NCBI GenBank assembly: GCA_900544795.1
Contig: UQWM01000006.1
Location: 1-64,000, forward strand
DNA from: an uncultured Phascolarctobacterium sp.
GTDB taxonomy: Bacteria > Bacillota > Negativicutes > Acidaminococcales > Acidaminococcaceae
Direction: 5' to 3'
DNA: 64,000 nt
Part shown: positions 1 through 8,140 of the stretch, piece by piece
Layout of the letters: each line of letters opens with the position of its first letter
Position numbering within the stretch: position 1 is the first letter of the stretch
The notes under the pieces: generated by a model
Told to the model about the DNA's origin: nothing
Database searches by the model: none
The model's input: only the letters and a program-made list of their open reading frames with translations
Made by a program: the position numbers and the translations under genes

Positions 1-55
1 GAGCACCTCCTTGCCAAGGAGGGGGTCGCGAGTTCGAATCTCGTTTTCCGCTCCA
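1..55 (+). tRNA. tRNA-Gly (GCC), 5' end outside window
   Basis: The window opens inside a tRNA. An anticodon stem-loop with the loop TTGCCAA gives anticodon GCC (glycine). It is followed by a GTTCGAATC T-arm and a 3' CCA encoded in the DNA at 53-55. The acceptor 5' strand and most of the D arm lie before base 1. Two more tRNA genes follow within 90 bases, so this is the tail of a tRNA cluster. Confidence 0.88.
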
Positions 56-60
56 GTTAA

Positions 61-134
61 GGCGACATAGCCAAGCGGTAAGGCAGAGGTCTGCAAAACC
101 TTTATCCCCAGTTCGATTCTGGGTGTCGCCTCCA
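61..134 (+). tRNA. tRNA-Cys (GCA)
   Basis: A complete cloverleaf can be drawn. The acceptor strands GGCGACA and TGTCGCC pair, the anticodon loop CTGCAAA gives GCA (cysteine), a GTTCGATTC T-loop is present and CCA is encoded. It lies 5 bases after tRNA-Gly and 6 bases before tRNA-Leu and is probably co-transcribed with both. Confidence 0.93.
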
Positions 135-140
135 CTTTTT

Positions 141-229
141 GCCGGGGTGGCGGAACTGGCAGACGCAAGGGACTTAAAATCCCTCGGGGAGTGATCCCCG
201 TACCGGTTCGATTCCGGTCCTCGGCACCA
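141..229 (+). tRNA. tRNA-Leu (TAA)
   Basis: This is a class II tRNA. The acceptor GCCGGGG pairs with CCTCGGC (one G-T pair), the anticodon loop CTTAAAA gives TAA (leucine), and there is a long variable arm (CGGGGAGTGATCCCCG), a GTTCGATTC T-loop and an encoded CCA. The 89-base length fits the long variable arm. It is the last tRNA of the cluster. Confidence 0.93.
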
Positions 230-285
230 TTATTTTATGGTGAATGTAAGCAGTACAACTATATAGTCAGGCAAGAGATCGACGG

Positions 286-311
286 AGCGTCCCGCATCGG
301 ACGCTTTTTTT
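286..311 (+). terminator. Terminator of the tRNA cluster
   Basis: A 7-bp perfect stem (AGCGTCC/GGACGCT, loop CGCATC) is followed directly by a run of T. It closes the tRNA operon 57 bases after tRNA-Leu and just before the helicase gene. Confidence 0.85.
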
Positions 312-341
312 ATTATTTAATTGATGAAAGCGGTGAGAAAT

Positions 342-1598
342 ATGGTCAACAGTTTTGCAGAATTAAAAGTCTGCGCTAAAACGGTAGAACAACTGAAACA
401 AATGGGTATCAAAAAACCAATGCCAGTACAGGAACAGGCTATCCCTGCTCTGTTTGCAGGCCGTGACGTTATTGCCAGGGCCCAAACGGGTACAGGTAAG
501 ACTTTGGCTTTTTTGGTACCTGTAGTCGAGCGTTTAGACGCTGCGAAACCCTTTGTACAGGCTTTAGTTATTACGCCTACCCGTGAGCTGGCACAGCAGA
601 TCGCGGTAGAACTGAAAAAATTGTTAGGCGAAAGTCCTATCAAGGTTTTGGCAGTTACCGGCGGACGCGATTTTGAATCGCAAAAACATAAGCTGGATGG
701 CAAAAGCCACGTGCTGATCGGCACTCCGGGCCGTCTGTTGGATCATATCCGTAAAGGTAATACCAATTTGGGCGGTGTTCAATATCTGGTTTTGGATGAA
801 GTTGACGAAATGCTTAAACAGGGCTTTATTGACGAAGCTTCCGAGCTGATCGCAATGACAGACCCTAACCGTCAAACGATGCTGTGCAGCGCGACCTTAT
901 CAGAGGAAGTGCAGAAGCTGGGCAAACGCATCACCCGCAACTGTGCTCTGATCGATATCGACCCCAATAAAGCAACGGTTGAAAATATCCAGCAGATCTG
1001 TATCAAAACTACGGACGAGTACCGTAACAAAGCGGTCACTTCGCTGATCGACCGTTATAACCCCTATCTGATGATCGTTTTCTGCTTCAGCAAAGAACGT
1101 ACTAAAGAACTGGGCGAGTGGCTTGGCACGCAGGGCTACAATGTAGACGTGCTGCATGGCGAAATGTCACAGGCCAAGCGTAAAACCGTTATGAAGGCGT
1201 TCCGTGATGCAAAATTGCAGATTTTAGTTGCCAGTGATCTGGCTGCACGGGGACTGGATATCGAAGGCGTTACCCATGTGGTCAATTATGACATCCCGCA
1301 CGATGTAGACTGGTATGTACACCGCATCGGCCGTACTGGCCGTGCAGGCAATAAAGGCATTGCAGTTACCTTATATACTGCTGAAGAAGTTAAATGGCTG
1401 AAAAACATCGAAACTAAATTAGACGTGAAGATGGAACGCCAGAATTTAGACGGCAAGACCCTTGTACGCCGTGAGGCGAAACCGGTTCAGAAAAAGAAAA
1501 AAGTTGAAACCGGCAAACCGAAACGTGGTAAAAAGGCTGTCGTTGATAAACGCAAGGCGCCTAAGACAGGCTCTAATCGCCGTCAGAATAAAAAATAA
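342..1598 (+). CDS. DEAD-box ATP-dependent RNA helicase
   Basis: The protein is a 418-residue RNA helicase that would unwind RNA duplexes in ribosome assembly or mRNA turnover. The family motifs appear in order: a Q motif (PMPVQEQAIPAL), motif I AQTGTGKT, PTRELAQQ, a motif II that reads DEVD in place of DEAD, SAT, and HRIGRTGR near the C-terminus. The tail is rich in Lys/Arg, as in CshA/RhlE-type proteins that contact RNA. The ATG at 342 is preferred over the TTG at 321 or the ATG at 324 because GGTGAG lies five bases upstream of it. The DEVD variant is the only oddity. The helicase core is secure; the exact paralogue is not. Confidence 0.93.
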   Translation: MVNSFAELKVCAKTVEQLKQMGIKKPMPVQEQAIPALFAGRDVIARAQTGTGKTLAFLVPVVERLDAAKPFVQALVITPTRELAQQIAVELKKLLGESPIKVLAVTGGRDFESQKHKLDGKSHVLIGTPGRLLDHIRKGNTNLGGVQYLVLDEVDEMLKQGFIDEASELIAMTDPNRQTMLCSATLSEEVQKLGKRITRNCALIDIDPNKATVENIQQICIKTTDEYRNKAVTSLIDRYNPYLMIVFCFSKERTKELGEWLGTQGYNVDVLHGEMSQAKRKTVMKAFRDAKLQILVASDLAARGLDIEGVTHVVNYDIPHDVDWYVHRIGRTGRAGNKGIAVTLYTAEEVKWLKNIETKLDVKMERQNLDGKTLVRREAKPVQKKKKVETGKPKRGKKAVVDKRKAPKTGSNRRQNKK

Positions 1599-1626
1599 GT
1601 ACATGTGAGAAAGTGAGGTGACTGTT

Positions 1627-2859
1627 ATGCAAGTAGTTAACAAAGAAAGAGTAGCCCGCCTTTTACAGGGTCTGGCTCAGTTTGGCAAAACAGAACACGG
1701 TATCACAAGATTGGCTTATACACCGGAAGATAAGGCAGCGCAGGACTGGCTGCTGGAGCAGGTGCGGGACCTTGGTTTGCAGTTGTCGGCAGACGCTGTG
1801 GGCAATGTGGTTTTGCGCCGCGCGGGCAACAAGCCCGCTTTAGCGCCTGTGGCAATGGGTTCACATATCGACACGGTAGTGCAGGGCGGTGCCTACGACG
1901 GCACAATCGGCGTTGTTGGCGCTTTAGAGGTGTTGCATATTTTGCAGGACGAAGAATTAGAGCGTCCTCTGGAAGTCATCATTTTCAGAGCGGAAGAATC
2001 AAGCCGCTTTGGTTTTGCTACTATTGGCAGTAAGATGATGGCCGGTGTTGGTGACCCTGATAAATTTTCGAGCGCTCCTAAAGCAGGCGACCTGACCTTT
2101 AAAGAGGCTTTGACCGCCTGGGGCTGCGATCCGGCAGCTTATGAGCAGGCACGAAGGGAAGAGGGTTGCTTTAAAAGCTTTTGGGAAATGCACATTGAGC
2201 AGGGCAAGGTCTTGGAAGAGACTGGCCAGCAGATAGGTATCGTCCATAATATCGCTGCACCGACCCGTTTTAAAATTATCGTTGAAGGTATGGCTGACCA
2301 CTCCGGCGCAACGCCGATGGGCTTCCGTAAGGATGCTTTGGTCAGTGCGGCCCGTTTAGTCATTGCTATCGAAGAAGCGGCGACCAACGAAGCTGAAAAC
2401 GGCACCGTCGCTACTGTTGGCGTGCTGGACGTAGAGCCTGCTTCTATCAACGTAGTACCGGGCAAAGCTACCTTGTGGGTAGACCTGCGCGGCGTCGATG
2501 AAGAAAGCATCAACTGCGCTCTCGGCGATATCCGCGATGCTGTTTCGGAGATCGCTAAAACCGATACCATTACGATCACGATGGATATGCTGACGGCAGA
2601 TAAACCGGTCGCCTTATCAGAAGAGCTGGCAGTTAAATTGGACGGCATCTGTTCGGCGAAGGGTATCGCTTACCGCCATATGAACAGCGGTGCAGGCCAC
2701 GACGCCATGCACATGGCTCAACTGGCACCGACCAGTATGCTGTTTGTGCCCTGTAAGGGCGGCATCAGCCACAACCCGGCAGAATACGCTAGCAACGACG
2801 ATATTTGCCTGGCGATCGAGATTTTGGCCGAAGCTGTAAAAAGCGAAGCCTTAGCCTGA
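1627..2859 (+). CDS. M20-family amidohydrolase (N-carbamoyl-L-amino acid hydrolase / allantoate amidohydrolase type)
   Basis: The 410-residue cytoplasmic metal-dependent hydrolase cleaves a carbamoyl or ureido amide bond. It shows the M20 metal ligands and signatures: GSHIDT near residue 80, YDGTIGVVGALEVL, AEESSRFG near 121, MHIEQG near 190 and GHDAMHMA near 356. This arrangement is that of the HyuC/AllC/AtzB subgroup rather than the dipeptidases. The ATG at 1627 is chosen over the GTG at 1618 because GAGG sits at 1615-1618, eight bases before the ATG. No hydantoinase or allantoinase neighbour is visible, so the substrate stays open (N-carbamoyl amino acid, allantoate or beta-ureidopropionate). 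Confidence 0.87.
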   Translation: MQVVNKERVARLLQGLAQFGKTEHGITRLAYTPEDKAAQDWLLEQVRDLGLQLSADAVGNVVLRRAGNKPALAPVAMGSHIDTVVQGGAYDGTIGVVGALEVLHILQDEELERPLEVIIFRAEESSRFGFATIGSKMMAGVGDPDKFSSAPKAGDLTFKEALTAWGCDPAAYEQARREEGCFKSFWEMHIEQGKVLEETGQQIGIVHNIAAPTRFKIIVEGMADHSGATPMGFRKDALVSAARLVIAIEEAATNEAENGTVATVGVLDVEPASINVVPGKATLWVDLRGVDEESINCALGDIRDAVSEIAKTDTITITMDMLTADKPVALSEELAVKLDGICSAKGIAYRHMNSGAGHDAMHMAQLAPTSMLFVPCKGGISHNPAEYASNDDICLAIEILAEAVKSEALA

Positions 2860-2917
2860 AAGAAGTAACGCTGGCGGCGAAAAACTGCCGGTACGAAAAA
2901 TAAATGTAAAATCTGCG

Positions 2918-2957
2918 GCAAAGCAGTCCTGTTACAGCAGGGCCGCTTTGCTTTTTT
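2918..2957 (+). terminator. Terminator after the M20 hydrolase gene
   Basis: An imperfect hairpin has outer stem GCAAAGC/GCTTTGC and inner stem CCTG/CAGG, and is followed by TTTTTT. It separates the hydrolase from gltX. Confidence 0.75.
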
Positions 2958-3022
2958 ACTTTGTTCGTAATATAATTATAATGATATAGAATTTTCATTT
3001 TTCAATTTGAGGAGACGATAAC

Positions 3023-4489
3023 ATGGAAGAAGTGCGTGTGCGTTTTGCACCCAGCCCAACGGGTTATTTACATATTGGCGGAGCGAGAACAGCTTTATTT
3101 AACTGGCTGTTTGCTAAAAAACATAATGGCAAGCTGGTGCTGCGTATTGAAGATACCGATACCGAGCGTTTGAAAGCAGACAGCGTGAGCCAGATCCTGA
3201 CCAGCTTAAAATGGCTGGGTCTAAATTGGGACGAAGGCCCGGAGGTTGGCGGCGCAGTTGGCCCCTACTACCAATCCGAACGCCGAGAGATATATACCGC
3301 AGTAGCCGAGCGGTTGCTGGAAGAAGGCAAGGCATACTACTGTTTCTGTACTTCCGAGATTTTGGAAGCTGAACGCGAAAAACAGCGGGCTGCTAAACAG
3401 CCGTTCCGTTATGCCCGCACCTGCCGCGATCTGCCTGTGGCAGAAGCTAAGGCCAGGGCAGCTAAGGGTGAGCCTTATTCTGTCCGCATCAAAATACCTG
3501 TTGAAGGCAGCCTGACCGTGCACGATCTGATCCACGGCGACGTTACCTTTGATCTTACCCAATTTGATGATTTTGTTATCGTTAAGAGTAACGGCATGCC
3601 GACCTATAACTTTGCCGTAGTCGTTGACGACCATCTGATGCGTATCAGTCACGTACTGCGTGCTGAAGAACATTTATCCAATACGCCGAAGCAGGTGCTG
3701 CTTTACGAAGCCTGTGGTTTTGAGGTGCCCAAATTCGGCCATATGCCGATGATCTTAGCCCCCGACCGCAGTAAACTCAGCAAACGCCACGGCGCTACCT
3801 CGGTCGAAGAGTTTCGCGAGCAGGGCTATCTGCCGGAAGCTATAGTCAACTATTTAACGCTGCTGGGCTGGGCGCCCGGTAACGAAGAAGAGCTTTTTTC
3901 GCTACAGGATACCGTTGCCCAATTCGAACTGGAAAAAATGTCGAAAAAGGCAGCTGTTTACGATACTAAAAAACTGACATGGATGAACGGCCAATACCTT
4001 TCCGCCTTGCCGCTGGAAGCAGTGCTGCCAGAAGCCGCAGCCTTCTTTATCAAAGCGGGGTTGGTTGACGAGGTCTGGCTGGCTGCCAATAAAACCTATT
4101 TTGCCAAGTTGGTCGACGTGGTGCGTGTTCGCGTAAAAACCCTGCAAGAGGTGGTCGACGCTGCCGAATACTTCTTTAAAGACGTTACCGTGTATGACGA
4201 GAAAGGCGTTGGCAAGCATTTTAAACCTGAAGCAGCCGAACTTTTGATTGCCTGCATCGATGCGCTGGATGCGCTGGAAACCTTTGATTTAGCCAGCACC
4301 GAAGCTGCCTATAACAAGATAGCCGAAGAGCAGGGACTTGCTTTAGGCAAAGTGGTACATCCGACCCGTTTGGCCCTGACCGGCCGCACAGTAAGCCCCG
4401 GCCTGTTTGACGTTATGGTGCTGCTGGGCAAAGAAGCGACCCTGGGAAGAATGCGCAGGGCGGTAGAATACATTAAAACTTTAGCTTAA
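3023..4489 (+). CDS. gltX: Glutamyl-tRNA synthetase
   Basis: The 488-residue class I aminoacyl-tRNA synthetase charges tRNA-Glu with glutamate. The HIGH-type signature PSPTGYLHIGGART is at residues 9-22 and the KMSKS-type loop reads KLSKRHGA near residue 247. Length is normal for bacterial GltX, and an AGGAG-type ribosome-binding site lies about ten bases before the ATG. The sequence cannot show whether the enzyme discriminates against tRNA-Gln. Many Firmicutes use a non-discriminating GltX with GatCAB, and no glnS or gat gene lies in this window. Confidence 0.96.
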   Translation: MEEVRVRFAPSPTGYLHIGGARTALFNWLFAKKHNGKLVLRIEDTDTERLKADSVSQILTSLKWLGLNWDEGPEVGGAVGPYYQSERREIYTAVAERLLEEGKAYYCFCTSEILEAEREKQRAAKQPFRYARTCRDLPVAEAKARAAKGEPYSVRIKIPVEGSLTVHDLIHGDVTFDLTQFDDFVIVKSNGMPTYNFAVVVDDHLMRISHVLRAEEHLSNTPKQVLLYEACGFEVPKFGHMPMILAPDRSKLSKRHGATSVEEFREQGYLPEAIVNYLTLLGWAPGNEEELFSLQDTVAQFELEKMSKKAAVYDTKKLTWMNGQYLSALPLEAVLPEAAAFFIKAGLVDEVWLAANKTYFAKLVDVVRVRVKTLQEVVDAAEYFFKDVTVYDEKGVGKHFKPEAAELLIACIDALDALETFDLASTEAAYNKIAEEQGLALGKVVHPTRLALTGRTVSPGLFDVMVLLGKEATLGRMRRAVEYIKTLA

Positions 4490-4525
4490 AAATAAAAATC
4501 AGTGAATGAAAGAGGTGCGACACCG

Positions 4526-5380
4526 ATGAAGATACTGGGAATTTTACTGTTCTGCCTGATGCTGAGCTCTGTGGCATTGGCTAATCAACCGACTACAGTC
4601 TACAGCAAAGTAGTGGCGACCAAAAGTATGCAGGGAGAGCTTCCTGAGCTTGATGGTTTGCGCTATACCAATCTCCAGAAAAATGCTAACGGTATTTTAG
4701 CGTCTAAAGCCAAAGACCTGCTGGCGCAAGTCGGCGGCAGTGGTACGGTAAGCTACGAAGTCAAACTTAACCGCCCCAGTTTAGTCGGTATTTTGCTGAA
4801 AGCAACTAACGGTGGACGTACCGCTTATCAAGCTGTAAATTTAGATACTACTACGGGCGCTGAATTCAGCATTCGTGATTTTGTGGGCGAAGGCAACGCC
4901 GTGCACGAAATCTTAGGCTCCTATGAAGACGTATTATTCGCCGATGAGGGGTTGTATACCCGTGCCAGAGCTGGAGCTGCTTACAGCAACTTCGTTTCTT
5001 ACCGCAAGCTGTTTCCGCTGCTGCGGGTTGGCGATGCCAGCCGTTTGCTTACGGTGTATGGGCTCACCCGTGCCGTTGAAGACAAAGTGGTGACTATGAA
5101 GGCAGGCGAGCTTTTGGCTTTGCAGCTGGAATCTAACCGCACGACAGGTTATTCCTGGGCGGTAGCCGAGAAAGGCTATGCCGGAATGTTCTACGAGCTG
5201 GGCCGCTCTTATATGATGCCGGCCAATGCTGCTAACAACAAAGCCGGTATGCCAGGCTTGGAGATCATCGTTTTTGGTGCTCAGGAGCCGGGCGAGTATA
5301 AAGTTGAACTGGAATACAAACGGGCCTGGGAAAAAGGCGCCGGTTTTGATAAGTTTGGCTTTACCGTAAAAGTGCTGTAA
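4526..5380 (+). CDS. Secreted protein with C-terminal chagasin-like (I42) inhibitor domain
   Basis: The 284-residue exported protein has a signal peptide (MKILGILLFCLMLSSVALA, cleavage expected after ALA). The middle region, about residues 25-180, is unassigned. The last 90 residues resemble the chagasin/I42 cysteine-protease-inhibitor fold: NRTTGYSW matches the NPTTGY-W loop, a GMPG loop follows, and YKRAWEKG matches the third RPWE-type loop. The ATG at 4526 is chosen because AGAGGTG precedes it and it gives a proper signal sequence; the upstream GTG at 4502 adds eight polar residues. It lies between gltX and zapA. A periplasmic inhibitor of an endogenous or foreign cysteine protease is an inference from the fold. 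Confidence 0.72.
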   Translation: MKILGILLFCLMLSSVALANQPTTVYSKVVATKSMQGELPELDGLRYTNLQKNANGILASKAKDLLAQVGGSGTVSYEVKLNRPSLVGILLKATNGGRTAYQAVNLDTTTGAEFSIRDFVGEGNAVHEILGSYEDVLFADEGLYTRARAGAAYSNFVSYRKLFPLLRVGDASRLLTVYGLTRAVEDKVVTMKAGELLALQLESNRTTGYSWAVAEKGYAGMFYELGRSYMMPANAANNKAGMPGLEIIVFGAQEPGEYKVELEYKRAWEKGAGFDKFGFTVKVL

Positions 5381-5395
5381 CACGGAGGGACGACG

Positions 5396-5641
5396 ATGGA
5401 AAAAGCTGCCGTTACCGTAAAAATTTTTAATGACGAATATACTTTAAAGACCGATCTGCCGCGGCAGGACGTTGATGCTATTGCGGCAATGGTCGATAAA
5501 AAAATGCAGAAGCTGGCAGTCAGCCAGCATTTAGTTACAACCTCCAAGGTAGCTGTATGGGCAGCTTTGGACCTGGCGGGCGAGTTATATACCCTGCGCC
5601 GCGAATATGAGGCCTTGCTGAAAGCAGCGAAGGATATTTAG
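5396..5641 (+). CDS. zapA: Cell division protein ZapA
   Basis: The 81-residue protein matches the ZapA family in length and layout: an N-terminal beta-alpha-beta segment (TVKIFNDEYTLKT), then a helical dimerisation arm ending in LAGELYTLRREYEALL. ZapA cross-links FtsZ protofilaments at the Z-ring. GGAGG precedes the start. It lies 18 bases before the U32 peptidase gene, and the order zapA, U32 peptidase, mutS2 is conserved in many Firmicutes, which supports the call. Confidence 0.87.
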   Translation: MEKAAVTVKIFNDEYTLKTDLPRQDVDAIAAMVDKKMQKLAVSQHLVTTSKVAVWAALDLAGELYTLRREYEALLKAAKDI

Positions 5642-5659
5642 AGAAGAGGTTATTATTTA

Positions 5660-8131
5660 ATGAAAAAGCAAACCATCGAACTGCTGGCTCCTGCCGGGAG
5701 CTGGGAAGCGTTGGAAGCAGCGGTGAACGCCGGTGCTGATGCTGTATATATGGGCGGCAAAGCCTTTGGTGCCCGCCAGTATGCCAGTAATTTCGACCGC
5801 GAAGAGATGCAGAAGGCAGTTTATTTTGCCCATATGCACCGGGTAATGCTTTACATCACGGTCAATACGCTGGTCGACGACAGCGAGCTGAAGGAGCTGG
5901 CCGATTACCTGCTGTTTTTAAACAATGTGGGTATCGACGGCATCATTGTCCAGGATCTGGGTGTGATCCGTTTGGCCCGGCAAATAGTGCCGGACCTGCC
6001 TTTGCACGCCAGCACGCAGATGACAGTTACCAATTCTGCCGGTGTTGAGCTGGCAGCCCAGGCCGGAATGGAGCGGGTGGTTTTAGCCCGTGAGCTGAGT
6101 CTGGACGAAATAAATAAAATTTGCCACGGCACGGATACAGAAATAGAAGTCTTTATCCACGGCGCTTTGTGCGTGTGCTATTCGGGCCAGTGCCTGATGA
6201 GCAGCCTGATCGGTGGTCGCAGCGGCAACCGGGGCCGTTGTGCCCAGCCCTGCCGTTTGCCCTATAAGCTGGTCAATGCCAGTGGCGACGACCTGCTGGA
6301 AGGCAAAGATGCAGGCCAGTACCTTTTGAGCCCGAAGGATATGAATACCCTGGAGATACTGCCGCAGCTGATAGAAGCTGGGGTCGCTTCGTATAAGATC
6401 GAAGGGCGTATGAAACGCCCTGAATATGTAGCCGTCGTCGTCGATGCTTACCGTCGTGCGATCGACAGCTATTTGGCCGGCGATTATACTGTGCCTGAAC
6501 AGGACCTTGCCAATATCGAGCAGATATTTAACCGCGACTTTACCACCGCCTATTTATTGGGGCGTCCCGGTAAGGAAATGATGAGCGACCGTCGTCCTAA
6601 CAACCGCGGCGTTTTAGTAGGCCGCGTCGTAAAACTGGACAAGGTCAAAAACAAAGCAACGATCAAATTAGATAAAGAACTGCACCTGGACGACGGTTTG
6701 GAGTTCTGGGTCAGCGTGGGTGGTCGCGTTGGCGCTACGGTGACGTCACTTTTGCAAAATGGTGAAGAAGTCATAACTGCCGCTGCCGGTACACAGGTCA
6801 CTATCGACGTGCCCCACGGCATCAAAATAAACGATCGTGTCTTCCGTACCTTCGATAATCAGCTGATGACCTATGCCGCACAGTTCTTTGGTGAAAAAGC
6901 CAAACGCCGCATACCCGTCAGTGCTATGGTAACTGCCAAACTGGGCAGCCCCATGACGGTGCTGCTGACAGATGACGAAGGCAATACCGGCTACGGCGAA
7001 ACGGCCTTTATCGTCGAAGCCGCCCGCAAGCATGCTTTAAATGAAGAAACTGTACGCAAGCAGCTAGACCGTTTGGGTACGACTGAATATGAACTGGCTG
7101 ACCTGGTGCTGGAATGTGATGAAAACGTTATGGTGCCCATGAGCGAGATCAACGAAGCACGCCGCCTGGCGGCAGAAGCTTTGGACGCTGTTCGTCTGGA
7201 AGCCTTTGCACCAGCCCGCCCGCAGCGCCATAAGGTTCCCCGCGAGCTGGTACCGCAGGAAAAAATCAGCCGTTCGCGCCATGCGATGCTTACAGTGCAC
7301 GCCGATACGCCTGCTAAAGCACAAGTTTCTTTGGGCGCCGGTGCTGACTATATTATTTTTGGCGGCGACGTTTTTAACAGCGATCAGCTGACTGAAAAAG
7401 ATTACCGGGCCGTGGCAGAAGTAGTTCGCAGCTATGGTAAAAGCTGGGCTGTGGCAACGCCGCGCATCGTCAAAGAAGGGCAGTTGCCGTATTTTGCTAA
7501 ATTGTTTTCGTTATGGGAAGCATTGCAGCCCGACGCTGTTTATATCAGCAACAACGGCTTGTGGCAGCTGGCAAAAAAACGTGGCTGCAAAGTGCCGCTT
7601 TGGGCCGATATGTCTTTAAATATCTATAACGATCAAAATCTGGAATTCTGGCGTGAGCAGGGCGCTGTTGGCGCCACTCTGTCGGCCGAGCTTACGATGG
7701 CGCAGGTCGAGCATTTGGCCGCAGTCAGCCCCGTTTCCGTGGAATGTATGGTACAGGGCCGCATCGAAATGATGGTGTCGGAATACTGTGTTGGCGGTAG
7801 CTTCTTAGGCGACCTGCATCAGGGGGCCTGCAAATTCAACTGCCGCGAGCAGTTGTTTTTAAGCGACCGCAAAGATGCACAGTTCCCCATCGTTACCGAC
7901 CAGAACTGCCGGATGCATATTTTGAACGCCCACGATCTTTCCATGCTGACCAACGTCAAGCATATGGAAGCTATTGGCGTGCAGCGTTTGCGTATGGACG
8001 CACGCAATTACAGTAACGAAGCGACCGCTGAACTGGTCGCGCTTTATAAACAGGTACTGAACGGTTATAAGGAGGTTTCGGAAAACCTGCCCCGTACTAC
8101 CAGGGGACACTATTTCCGCGGCGTACTATAA
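5660..8131 (+). CDS. U32-family peptidase / RlhA-like protein
   Basis: The 823-residue cytoplasmic protein of the U32 'collagenase-like' family starts with the typical ELLAPAGSWEALEAAVNAGA. It carries the family block HGALCVCYSGQC, then GGRSGNRGRCAQPCR near residues 170-200. The cysteines there are those that bind an iron-sulphur cluster in the RlhA/TrhP/UbiU relatives, which hydroxylate RNA or act in quinone synthesis rather than degrade proteins. The long form has an extra C-terminal domain (DUF3656 type) with further cysteines (GACKFNCREQ). It sits 9 bases before mutS2 and is probably in the zapA operon. RNA hydroxylation is the likeliest role, but this is family inference. Confidence 0.87.
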   Translation: MKKQTIELLAPAGSWEALEAAVNAGADAVYMGGKAFGARQYASNFDREEMQKAVYFAHMHRVMLYITVNTLVDDSELKELADYLLFLNNVGIDGIIVQDLGVIRLARQIVPDLPLHASTQMTVTNSAGVELAAQAGMERVVLARELSLDEINKICHGTDTEIEVFIHGALCVCYSGQCLMSSLIGGRSGNRGRCAQPCRLPYKLVNASGDDLLEGKDAGQYLLSPKDMNTLEILPQLIEAGVASYKIEGRMKRPEYVAVVVDAYRRAIDSYLAGDYTVPEQDLANIEQIFNRDFTTAYLLGRPGKEMMSDRRPNNRGVLVGRVVKLDKVKNKATIKLDKELHLDDGLEFWVSVGGRVGATVTSLLQNGEEVITAAAGTQVTIDVPHGIKINDRVFRTFDNQLMTYAAQFFGEKAKRRIPVSAMVTAKLGSPMTVLLTDDEGNTGYGETAFIVEAARKHALNEETVRKQLDRLGTTEYELADLVLECDENVMVPMSEINEARRLAAEALDAVRLEAFAPARPQRHKVPRELVPQEKISRSRHAMLTVHADTPAKAQVSLGAGADYIIFGGDVFNSDQLTEKDYRAVAEVVRSYGKSWAVATPRIVKEGQLPYFAKLFSLWEALQPDAVYISNNGLWQLAKKRGCKVPLWADMSLNIYNDQNLEFWREQGAVGATLSAELTMAQVEHLAAVSPVSVECMVQGRIEMMVSEYCVGGSFLGDLHQGACKFNCREQLFLSDRKDAQFPIVTDQNCRMHILNAHDLSMLTNVKHMEAIGVQRLRMDARNYSNEATAELVALYKQVLNGYKEVSENLPRTTRGHYFRGVL

Positions 8132-8140
8132 GGAGTAAAT

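Noticed and set aside
2139..2648. 169-residue minus-strand frame and similar long antisense frames elsewhere (for example 3221-3673, 18218-18769, 42064-42573)
   Set aside because: Each lies inside a well-supported gene on the other strand and has no ribosome-binding site or family resemblance.
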